Below, in pieces: positions 1 through 6,623 of a stretch of 6,623 bases of DNA. The notes beneath the pieces were generated by a model. It was not told where the DNA came from, did not search any database, and worked only from the letters and a program-made list of their open reading frames with translations. Position 1 is the first letter of the stretch. Every line of letters starts with the position of its first letter. A program made the position numbers and the translations under genes. The stretch comes from Acetobacteraceae bacterium (GTDB lineage Bacteria; Pseudomonadota; Alphaproteobacteria; Acetobacterales; Acetobacteraceae), in contig PLSZ01000360.1 of NCBI GenBank assembly GCA_003164305.1, positions 1-6,623 on the forward strand, read 5' to 3'.

Positions 1-277
1 CGTCGAGCAGTTCCGCCTGACGGTCCTCCAGCCATTGAGCTCGAGCGAGACCCTGGCATTTTGGACAGTTCCGGTTCCGGCAAGAGTTGTAGGCGACACG
101 CTGATGGCCACAGTCACCGCAACGTTCGACATGACCGCCGAGGGCCGCGGTGCGGCAACTTTCGATCGCCCTCATGGCACGCCACCGCGCGGTCGATAGC
201 GACGCGCCGTGCCGATCACGAAACGCCGGGCCGAAGCGGCGGAACACGTCCGCCACTTCCAGCCCCTCGCGAGCCAC
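1..277 (-). CDS. IS91 family transposase, N-terminal part (runs off the left edge)
   Basis: This is the start of the HUH (rolling-circle) transposase of an IS91-like element, which would nick and rejoin single DNA strands through catalytic tyrosines. Only 92 codons are present, so the HUH motif and the tyrosines lie outside the window. The visible part matches the family's N-terminal region: a LEVADVFRRFGPAFR-like opening (residues 6-20), an MRAIESCRTAALGGH segment (35-49), and a zinc-ribbon region with C53-x2-C56, C66 and C71-x2-C74, followed by LARAQWLEDRQAELL. I chose the GTG at 277 because it gives the usual family N-terminus and lies just after an in-frame stop; no ATG or good Shine-Dalgarno precedes it. 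It follows the recombinase gene by 12 nt in the same frame, suggesting coupled translation. One difference from the usual CRNRHCPKC string is N70 in place of the histidine. Confidence 0.88.
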   Translation of the reverse strand, partial: MAREGLEVADVFRRFGPAFRDRHGASLSTARWRAMRAIESCRTAALGGHVERCGDCGHQRVAYNSCRNRNCPKCQGLARAQWLEDRQAELLD

Positions 278-280
278 GAA

Positions 281-299
281 GCCCGCTCGTCAGGCGGGC
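281..299 (-). promoter_or_regulatory. Hairpin spanning the recombinase stop codon and ending just before the transposase start
   Basis: A perfect 6-bp inverted repeat (GCCCGC at 281-286 against GCGGGC at 294-299) encloses a 7-nt loop. The loop contains the TGA stop of the recombinase (290-292), and the GTG start of the transposase lies 3 nt after the stem on the minus-strand transcript. I infer that ribosomes finishing the recombinase would open this stem and allow re-initiation, coupling the two products. It has no U-tract, so it is not a usual terminator. The stem is seen directly; the role is inference. Confidence 0.45.
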
Positions 300-1162
300 A
301 CGAGGTCCGGCACGGTTGGCACGACGACGTTCAGTGATTCCAGCGGACTGGCCGTGGCGCGGACCTTGCTGGTGGCGATCATGAGATACTGCGCCGTGGT
401 GCTCAGATTACGATGACCGGGCAGCAGTTGGATGGTGCGTATATCGGTACCGGCCTCAAGCAGATGCACCGCGAACGCGTGGCGCAGAGCGTGCGGGGCG
501 ACCGGCTTTCCGATGCCGCACCGCCGCGCGACTTCCCGGCAGGTCAGATTGATGGTGAGCGGGTGGACCGGTTGGCCTGGCGATCTGCCCGGGAACAGCC
601 ACTCCCCGGGATGAGTGCGCTTCCAATAGTTCCGCAGCATATCAAGCAGTGTGGGTGGCAGCATGACGTAGCGGTCTTTGCGGCCCTTGCCTTGCTCGAC
701 CCGGATGACCATGCGCTTGCTGTCGATCGCGGCCGGCCTGAGGCGGATGGCTTCGGAAATTCGCAGACCGGTCGCGTAACAGACGGTCAGCACCATGCGG
801 TGCTTCAGATTGTCCACGGCGCCCAGGAAACGCGCGACTTCTTCCTTGCTCAGCACGACGGGCAGCTTCTTCGCCTGATGCCCGGCGGGAATGTCGTCCG
901 CGACGACCCAGGGTCGTTTGAGGGTGACGGTGTAGAAGAAACGAAGCGCGGAGACCGTGACGATGATCGAACTGGCCGCGAGACGGCGCTCCCGCGTCAG
1001 GTGGAGCAGATAGGTCCGGATCTCGGGTGGCCCGAGACGGTCGGGGGATCTGCGAAAGTGGCAGGCAAACCGAAAGACATTCGCGACGTACACACGTTGC
1101 GTGTTCGGTGTCAGGTTGCGGATTCGCATGTCCTCGATCATGCGGCGGCGAAGCGGGCTCAT
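290..1162 (-). CDS. Tyrosine recombinase/integrase (XerC/XerD-like) of the IS91-like element
   Basis: A 290-residue site-specific recombinase of the phage-integrase/Xer type, which would cut and rejoin DNA through a 3'-phosphotyrosyl intermediate. A SAM-like core-binding domain covers roughly residues 1-90 and the catalytic domain roughly 100-270. The catalytic set is complete: R134 (ATGLRISE), K159 (QGKGRKDR), H224 and R227 (HALRHAF), H250 (PGHR) and nucleophile Y259 (TTAQYL). The usual LLGH string reads LLPGH, with proline at 248. The ATG at 1162 is chosen over an in-frame TTG at 1168 because an AAGGGAG Shine-Dalgarno (1169-1175) lies 6 nt before it. The gene is co-directional with the transposase and probably cotranscribed. 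In elements of this layout its contribution to transposition is, as far as I know, unclear; it could act in resolution or integration. A chromosomal XerC/D is unlikely given the transposase partner. Confidence 0.92.
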   Translation of the reverse strand: MSPLRRRMIEDMRIRNLTPNTQRVYVANVFRFACHFRRSPDRLGPPEIRTYLLHLTRERRLAASSIIVTVSALRFFYTVTLKRPWVVADDIPAGHQAKKLPVVLSKEEVARFLGAVDNLKHRMVLTVCYATGLRISEAIRLRPAAIDSKRMVIRVEQGKGRKDRYVMLPPTLLDMLRNYWKRTHPGEWLFPGRSPGQPVHPLTINLTCREVARRCGIGKPVAPHALRHAFAVHLLEAGTDIRTIQLLPGHRNLSTTAQYLMIATSKVRATASPLESLNVVVPTVPDLVPA

Positions 1163-1187
1163 GGACAACTCCCTTGCGAGACGAACA

Positions 1188-1215
1188 GCGCCACATGGCG
1201 CCGACGCGATCGTCG
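1188..1215 (-). other. Two back-to-back small hairpins in the leader of the recombinase gene
   Basis: Two inverted repeats abut: GCGCCA/TGGCGC at 1188-1201 and CGACG/CGTCG with a 4-nt loop at 1202-1215. They sit 13 nt upstream of the recombinase Shine-Dalgarno. In such GC-rich DNA short stems arise by chance, so this is only a candidate structured leader; no function is claimed. Confidence 0.25.
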
Positions 1216-1280
1216 CGCGATTGAGTTGTCAGGCCAGGGAGAGGTGGCGCGCGGTCACCACAAACGAGCCCTCGAAAATT

Positions 1281-1307
1281 AAAGAACCGTAGTCTAAATC
1301 AAAGAAC
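1281..1307. repeat. Short direct repeat (AAAGAAC twice, 20-bp period) in an AT-rich patch near the presumed element end
   Basis: AAAGAAC occurs at 1281-1287 and again at 1301-1307. Read on the minus strand the two copies are longer and nearly identical: GTTCTTT followed by one variable base and ATTT. The surrounding bases (about 1276-1345) are markedly AT-rich against the GC-rich background. Position upstream of the recombinase fits either terminal binding sites of the element or the recombinase promoter, although no clean -35/-10 pair is evident. Confidence 0.4.
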
Positions 1308-1308
1308 T

Positions 1309-1321
1309 ACCGCGAAGCGGT
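1309..1321. repeat. Small hairpin beside the direct repeat (possible element terminus structure)
   Basis: ACCGC and GCGGT form a perfect 5-bp stem around a GAA loop. Flanking ACT and AGT could extend it across a mismatched stretch. IS91-family ends are known to carry subterminal palindromes, so this may belong to the terminus, but the exact boundary is not visible. It could also serve as a weak terminator for the Uma2 transcript coming from the right, though no U-tract follows. Confidence 0.35.
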
Positions 1322-1413
1322 TTAGTCCAACGTCCTTTATCATACGCAGGATTCTGGCCTTCCGCCCAGGTAGCGCTTTGGAATAGCCGATGACGGCCAC
1401 CAATTGCGGTTCC

Positions 1414-1998
1414 CTACTCCCTGACCAACCGCGGCAGCAGCCGGAACGTCAGACGATCGTACAGAACCGACAACTCCACCGCACAATCGATCTCGAGGAG
1501 ACGGATGACCGCTTCCAGTCCTTCCAGCAGCGCATGCCGCCATTCCCCGCCAGGCAAGCGTGACCAATGGAAAACCTGAGGCAGGTCCGGATCGATCAGC
1601 ACGATGTGAGCCAGACTCGGGACAGTCTTGTATTCTTCCAGCTTGCGAAACCTGTCGAACTCGCGGGTCGATGGAGACAAAACCTCCATCACCAGAAACG
1701 GAGCGTCGGCCGTGGTCGCGTCGTCATCGAACAGCCCACAATCGATCCCCGCATCCGGGCGGCGGATGTTCCCGGCGGGGATGCGAACGGCGGTGTCGGC
1801 GGTGAAATTCCGGCATGTCTTGCCACGCAACTGGCTGAACAATGTGCCATGAATGTTGGCGACGATCTGGTCATGACGCCGTTTGGCTCCTGCCATCGCG
1901 ACCGGCACGCCATCGACGAGTTCATGGCGGAGTTCCTGGTGCAAGCCCCATTCCAGGAATTCCTCAGCCGACATCGGCATCGCCGCTCGCGCACTCAT
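1414..1998 (-). CDS. Uma2 family (DUF820) PD-(D/E)XK nuclease-fold protein
   Basis: A 194-residue protein, the normal length for the Uma2 family, whose members have a restriction-endonuclease-like fold; most have no known biological role. The visible pattern is complete: an opening AEEFLEW (11-17), ELVDGVPVAMAGA (26-38), H42, the PD pair P81-D82, then EVLSPSTREFDRFRKLEEY (105-123) with E105, D115, K119 and Y123, and IDPD (135-138). D82, E105 and nearby residues would form the metal site. The start at 1998 gives the usual N-terminus and has GGAG at 2008-2011, 9 nt upstream; the frame stays open to 2136, but that extension would overlap the start of the divergent oxidoreductase and looks non-coding. 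It appears to be a single-gene unit. It lies next to the mobile element but shows no sign of belonging to it. The family call is firm; cellular function is unknown. Confidence 0.88.
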   Translation of the reverse strand: MSARAAMPMSAEEFLEWGLHQELRHELVDGVPVAMAGAKRRHDQIVANIHGTLFSQLRGKTCRNFTADTAVRIPAGNIRRPDAGIDCGLFDDDATTADAPFLVMEVLSPSTREFDRFRKLEEYKTVPSLAHIVLIDPDLPQVFHWSRLPGGEWRHALLEGLEAVIRLLEIDCAVELSVLYDRLTFRLLPRLVRE

Positions 1999-2022
1999 AC
2001 CGGTTTTCTCCGTCCGCGAGTT

Positions 2023-2051
2023 CGTATACCACGGCGGACGCCTGGTGTCTT
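2023..2051 (-). promoter_or_regulatory. Candidate promoter for the Uma2 gene
   Basis: On the minus strand, AAGACA (2046-2051) is separated by 17 nt from TATACG (2023-2028), which has a TG one base upstream as in extended -10 promoters. The -10 lies 25 nt before the ATG at 1998, implying a short leader that still contains the GGAG ribosome-binding site. The -35 match is only moderate, so this is a prediction. Confidence 0.35.
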
Positions 2052-2107
2052 TCAACAGGTCTGGACTCTCGCCCGGCATACGCGGCAAGGACAGCCACAC
2101 ACCAGGC
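2040..2107. repeat. Widely spaced 9-bp inverted repeat in the divergent intergenic region
   Basis: GCCTGGTGT at 2040-2048 is the exact reverse complement of ACACCAGGC at 2099-2107, with 50 nt between. The left arm overlaps the candidate -35 of the Uma2 promoter and the right arm lies 27 nt before the oxidoreductase start. The palindrome ACCGGT also occurs on each outer side (1999-2004 and 2111-2116). This could be a paired operator acting on both genes, or chance. Confidence 0.3.
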
Positions 2108-2134
2108 ACGACCGGTCGCGAAAGGCCCGCCGTC

Positions 2135-3184
2135 ATGAAATTCGGCTATTTCACCCTCAGCGACAACGGCTATCGCGACAACACCCGCTCGGCCAACACC
2201 TTCGTCGCGGACATCATCGATGAGGCCATCGAGGCCGATCGTCTGGGCATGCACTCCGCCTGGGTCGGAGAGCATCACTTCTCCACGCTCGGCGTGCTGT
2301 CCTGTCCCGACCTCGCGCTGGCCTGGATCGCCGCCCGCACGACCCACATCCGCCTCGCGCCCGCGGTGACCGTTTTGCCGCTGCACCATCCGATCCGGGT
2401 CGCCGAGCAATGGGCCAGCCTGGACCTCATGAGCGGCGGGCGCGTCGATTTCGCCGCCGGCCGCGGCTACGACCGGCGCGAGTATGAGCCTCTGGGCGTG
2501 GATTTCGACGACAATCAGTCGATCTTCGAGGAAGGCATGGAAGTCGTGCGCCGGCTGTGGGACGCCGACGGTCCGATCTCTCACCACGGCAAGCATTATC
2601 GGTTCGAGGACATTTCGATCACGCCGAAGCCCCTGCAAAGGCCCCTGCCCGCTTATGTCGCCTCGTTCTCGAAACCGTCGATCGAACTCGCGGGCCGGTT
2701 AGGGTGCGGATTGATCGTGGCGCCCTTCGCGGCGGCGATGAGCTTCGGCGGGCTGCGCCAGGTGGCGGACCTGTATCAGGACACCCTGGCCCGCCATGGA
2801 AAGCCGCGCGGGCGGCTGATGTGCAGCTATTTCATCCATTTCGCCGACACCCCGGCCGAGGAAGCGGCGGCGCGCGCGCGGCAGATCCGTTACTACCAGG
2901 AATGCGTCATTCCGGCGTTTCCGGGCGATCCGGCGACCGCGCCGCCCAGTTACCGGTATTTTGTCGATATGGTGGCGCGGTTGAAGACTGTCGGGCCGGC
3001 GGATCTGGGCGAGAATTCGGTGCTGATCGGCTCGCCCGCGCGCATCGCCGACATTCTCGGCCGGGTGCGCGACGCGGGGATCGACGAAGTCATCCTGTAT
3101 TTCAACGTCGGACTGAAACCGCACGGTCAGGTGAAGACTGAAATGGCACGCTTCATGGCGGAGATCGCGCCGGGTTTCGCGTAG
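2135..3184 (+). CDS. LLM class flavin-dependent oxidoreductase (bacterial luciferase-like monooxygenase)
   Basis: A 349-residue TIM-barrel flavoprotein of the luciferase-like monooxygenase superfamily. Members use reduced flavin supplied by a separate reductase to activate O2 or otherwise oxidise a small organic substrate in the cytoplasm; the substrate cannot be read here. Conserved features are the first strand MKFGYFTLSD (1-10), WVGEHHF (43-49), the long PLHHPIRVAEQW (82-93) then SGGRVDFAAGRGY (100-112), and the C-terminal GSPARIADIL (299-308) with EVILYFN (318-324). Length is normal. The ATG at 2135 gives the standard N-terminus and has AAAGG 9 nt upstream; the frame is open back to 1883, but those 84 codons run antisense to the Uma2 gene. 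The dioxygenase-fusion gene begins 62 nt later on the same strand with no evident terminator between, so the two probably share a transcript. No flavin reductase gene is visible here. Confidence 0.93.
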   Translation: MKFGYFTLSDNGYRDNTRSANTFVADIIDEAIEADRLGMHSAWVGEHHFSTLGVLSCPDLALAWIAARTTHIRLAPAVTVLPLHHPIRVAEQWASLDLMSGGRVDFAAGRGYDRREYEPLGVDFDDNQSIFEEGMEVVRRLWDADGPISHHGKHYRFEDISITPKPLQRPLPAYVASFSKPSIELAGRLGCGLIVAPFAAAMSFGGLRQVADLYQDTLARHGKPRGRLMCSYFIHFADTPAEEAAARARQIRYYQECVIPAFPGDPATAPPSYRYFVDMVARLKTVGPADLGENSVLIGSPARIADILGRVRDAGIDEVILYFNVGLKPHGQVKTEMARFMAEIAPGFA

Positions 3185-3235
3185 CGGCTCATGGCCGCGC
3201 GCGGTATGAACACGGCATCGGATCTGACGCATCAA

Positions 3236-3241
3236 AGGAGG
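3236..3241 (+). promoter_or_regulatory. Strong Shine-Dalgarno deciding between two adjacent ATG codons
   Basis: AGGAGG at 3236-3241 is a near-perfect anti-16S match. The ATG at 3244 is only 2 nt downstream, while the next ATG at 3247 is 5 nt downstream and better placed. The second ATG is therefore preferred; the proteins differ by a single methionine. Confidence 0.7.
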
Positions 3242-3246
3242 GCATG

Positions 3247-4818
3247 ATGATCGCGCCTCGGCTGGAAGCTTTCCGCACGCAAAACAATCCGCCCGAACTG
3301 GTGCCCTGCACGCAGGAACGAGCCTGGATGGACGTGTTCACCGACCGGCACGCCTATCGCTGCCTGCCGCTGTCGATCGCCAACACGCATGGCTGGGAAC
3401 TGCTGGTGCCCGGCGCGTTCGAGGTCGAGTGGAACGGCGGCCCGAACATCGCCGATGTCACCGCGCGGGCGCTGGAGCCGTTTCCCGATGGTTTCCCGTT
3501 CGAGCATTTCGCCATGTCGAACTTCGCCCGCGGCATCATCACCTTTCACACGGGGTATTTGTTTCGCACGCCGCCCGGTTGGAACATCCTGACGACCGGG
3601 GCGCTCAACGAACCGCGGCCGGGTATCTCGGCCCTGACCGGGATCATCGAGTCCGACTGGTTGCCGTATCCCTTCACCATGAACTGGCAAATGCTGAACC
3701 CGGGCGTCGTTCGTTTCGAGAAGGACGAGGTCTTCTGCACGGTCATGCCGATCCCGAAGAACTACCTCAGCCAATGGGAGGTCGCGATCCACGACCTGGG
3801 CGACGATCCCGTTCTGATGGCCGAACAGGAGCAATTCCGCGCCTCCCGCTCGGCGTTTCGCAAGCGCCTGGAAGACAGGGACCCCGCGGCGCTCACCGAG
3901 GGATGGCAGCGTCATTACTTCGTCGGGCAGTTTCCGGACGGCACCGCGGGCGTCGATCACGTCAACAAACTACGGCTCAATCCGCCGGTCGATCGGACGG
4001 GGACGCGGCCTTTGCTGGCGAAGGAGGACACCGACTCCCCCGCGGCGAAGGAATTGCTGGCAAAGGCGAAGGTTCAGACCTGGCGGCGCGGCAGCGTGTT
4101 GGAGACGCTGGACCAGACGCAAACCGACGCGAACCGCACTGGCCGGCGGCGGCTGCGGGAGGGCGTGCTGACCCGCACGCCGGCGACGATCGCGATCACG
4201 CCGGACATGGAACTCGAACCGGACACGTTCGACTTCATCTATGAGCCCAATTTCCTCACCCCGGCGGAATGCGCTTTGCTGGCCGAAACGGCCGAAGCAC
4301 TGGCGGGGCGGCAACACGTCGAGGACATCGCCGACGACTTCTGGAAAGGCCGCATCCTGTACTTCCGGGATATCCTGGCGGCGCGCCCGGGCTCAGCCGC
4401 GCTGATGCGCGACGCGCAGCGCCGGGTGACCGAACGGCTGCGGAGCTTTTACCAACTGACCGTGCCGGTGTTCGCGGACACGGTGCAACTGGTGCGGTGG
4501 CGCGAAGGGATGCACATGCCGACCCATGCCGACCGTGCCAATCCGGACGGCAAACCGCACGGCATGCCGTTCCGCGATTTCGCCAGCGTCGTTTACCTCA
4601 ACGACGGCTATGAAGGGGGCGAACTATATTTTCCGCGGCTCGATCTGACGGTGAAGCCGGCGGCCGGGATGCTGCTGGCCTTCACCGGCGGCTGGCACCA
4701 CGAGCATGGCGTGTTGAAGGTGACCGCCGGAGAACGCCTGACCATGCCGGCGTTCTATACCTTCGACGCGACGCAACGGGAGCGGGAGTTGTACAGCCTC
4801 GGGCCTCTGGGCGACTGA
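3247..4818 (+). CDS. Two-domain protein: DUF6065 fused to an Fe(II)/2-oxoglutarate dioxygenase (prolyl-4-hydroxylase-like)
   Basis: A 523-residue cytoplasmic protein with no signal peptide. Residues about 5-245 resemble DUF6065, a family of unknown function that I recall as a stand-alone protein of similar size. Markers include ERAWMD (24-29), YRCLPLSIANTHGWE (37-51), EWNGGP (61-66), ITFHTGYLFRTPPGWN (98-113), WLPYPFTMNW (138-147) and GWQRHYF (219-225). A charged linker (about 250-320) leads to a dioxygenase domain (about 328-508). Its iron ligands are H427 and D429 (HAD) and H487 (HEHGV), with R497 (GERL) as the likely 2-oxoglutarate anchor; VVYLNDGYEGGELYFP (448-463) is typical of P4H-type domains. 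Such enzymes hydroxylate or otherwise oxidise a substrate while converting 2-oxoglutarate to succinate and CO2. Substrate is unknown. DUF6065 may bind or position it. It follows the luciferase-like monooxygenase by 62 nt, so two oxygenases may act in one pathway. The dioxygenase call is firm and the DUF6065 assignment is from memory of the family. Confidence 0.85.
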   Translation: MIAPRLEAFRTQNNPPELVPCTQERAWMDVFTDRHAYRCLPLSIANTHGWELLVPGAFEVEWNGGPNIADVTARALEPFPDGFPFEHFAMSNFARGIITFHTGYLFRTPPGWNILTTGALNEPRPGISALTGIIESDWLPYPFTMNWQMLNPGVVRFEKDEVFCTVMPIPKNYLSQWEVAIHDLGDDPVLMAEQEQFRASRSAFRKRLEDRDPAALTEGWQRHYFVGQFPDGTAGVDHVNKLRLNPPVDRTGTRPLLAKEDTDSPAAKELLAKAKVQTWRRGSVLETLDQTQTDANRTGRRRLREGVLTRTPATIAITPDMELEPDTFDFIYEPNFLTPAECALLAETAEALAGRQHVEDIADDFWKGRILYFRDILAARPGSAALMRDAQRRVTERLRSFYQLTVPVFADTVQLVRWREGMHMPTHADRANPDGKPHGMPFRDFASVVYLNDGYEGGELYFPRLDLTVKPAAGMLLAFTGGWHHEHGVLKVTAGERLTMPAFYTFDATQRERELYSLGPLGD

Positions 4819-4826
4819 ACGGGCGT

Positions 4827-4841
4827 CGCCGGCGCCCGGCG
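4827..4841. other. Small GC hairpin between convergent genes
   Basis: CGCCGG and CCGGCG form a 6-bp stem with a 3-nt CGC loop, 9 nt after the dioxygenase stop. There is no following T-run on either strand, so on its own it is a poor terminator; it may add to the larger hairpin beside it. Confidence 0.2.
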
Positions 4842-4852
4842 TGGATCCCCTG

Positions 4853-6623
<1,771 letters not shown>

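Larger units (their letters stand above)
1..1340 (-). mobile_element. IS91-like rolling-circle insertion element, partial, carrying a tyrosine recombinase gene plus a transposase
   Basis: Two minus-strand genes, a tyrosine recombinase and then an IS91-type transposase, lie head to tail 12 nt apart. I recall this two-gene layout from a subset of IS91-family elements. IS91 elements move by a rolling-circle mechanism, have no terminal inverted repeats and make no target duplication, so the ends cannot be read from repeats. The right limit is an estimate: an AT-rich patch with repeats and a hairpin at 1276-1345 separates the recombinase leader from the Uma2 gene and probably holds the terminus upstream of the genes (terIS by IS91 naming). 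The replication-origin end would lie beyond the left edge. Whether the element is whole cannot be judged here. Confidence 0.7.

Noticed and set aside
413..1282. Long plus-strand open frame of 289 codons
   Set aside because: It is antisense to the tyrosine recombinase, whose full catalytic motif set is on the other strand; the plus-strand translation resembles no family and reflects GC-rich codon bias.
1387..1398. Four-base-pair hairpin GCCG/CGGC downstream of the Uma2 stop as a terminator
   Set aside because: The stem is too short and no T-run follows on the minus strand.
2051..2082. Possible promoter for the flavin monooxygenase (TTCAAC ... CATACG)
   Set aside because: The spacer is 20 nt and both hexamers match poorly; not reportable as a promoter.
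1883..2134. N-terminal extension of the flavin monooxygenase by 84 codons
   Set aside because: It would run antisense through the Uma2 coding region, and the ATG at 2135 already gives the standard first beta strand of the family.
1999..2136. N-terminal extension of Uma2 to an ATG at 2136
   Set aside because: The extra 46 codons lack family similarity and overlap the divergent gene start; GGAG sits correctly before the ATG at 1998.
1964..2638. Minus-strand open frame of 224 codons
   Set aside because: Antisense to the flavin monooxygenase and overlapping the Uma2 N-terminus; no family resemblance.
3191..3247. 18-codon open frame whose TGA overlaps the first ATG of the fusion gene (ATGA junction)
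   Set aside because: A coupling leader was considered, but there is no Shine-Dalgarno before it, and the fusion gene has its own strong AGGAGG.
3232..3960. Minus-strand open frame of 242 codons
   Set aside because: Antisense to the DUF6065 half of the fusion gene, which has recognisable conserved segments and a strong ribosome-binding site; the minus product has no recognisable motifs.

Overview
The window is GC-rich with dense, short-spaced genes. The best-recognised proteins (a flavin monooxygenase of the luciferase type, a DUF6065 domain, and a small NAD-binding protein of the complex I NDUFA9 type) are of kinds familiar from Alphaproteobacteria, so I infer an alphaproteobacterium, possibly of the Rhodospirillales/Acetobacteraceae. 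This rests on remembered protein similarity and composition only; there is no rRNA or other marker here.

Left part (1 to about 1340, minus strand): part of an IS91-like rolling-circle element. It holds a complete tyrosine recombinase gene followed in the same reading frame, 12 nt later, by the first 92 codons of an IS91-family transposase that runs off the left edge. Upstream of the recombinase is an AT-rich patch with a 20-bp-spaced direct repeat and a small hairpin, which probably marks this end of the element.

Middle (1414 to 4818): a Uma2-type nuclease-fold gene on the minus strand is divergent from two plus-strand genes. These are an LLM-class flavin-dependent monooxygenase and, 62 nt further on, a 523-residue two-domain protein joining DUF6065 to an Fe(II)/2-oxoglutarate dioxygenase. 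The two plus-strand genes look like an operon of two oxygenases, possibly acting on one unknown substrate or pathway. A strong hairpin just after the second gene is a candidate terminator.

Right part (4853 to 6623): an NDUFA9-like atypical short-chain dehydrogenase gene (minus) converges on the oxygenase operon. It is divergent from the start of a UDP-galactopyranose mutase gene (glf, plus), which runs off the right edge. Their shared intergenic region carries three perfect short palindromes.

The oxygenase pair, especially the DUF6065-dioxygenase fusion, is the most likely undescribed system. The recombinase/transposase junction of the IS91-like element is the second point of interest. No tRNA, rRNA or CRISPR array was seen, and no gene-free stretch exceeds 300 bases (the longest are 1163-1413 and 5801-6015, both described below).
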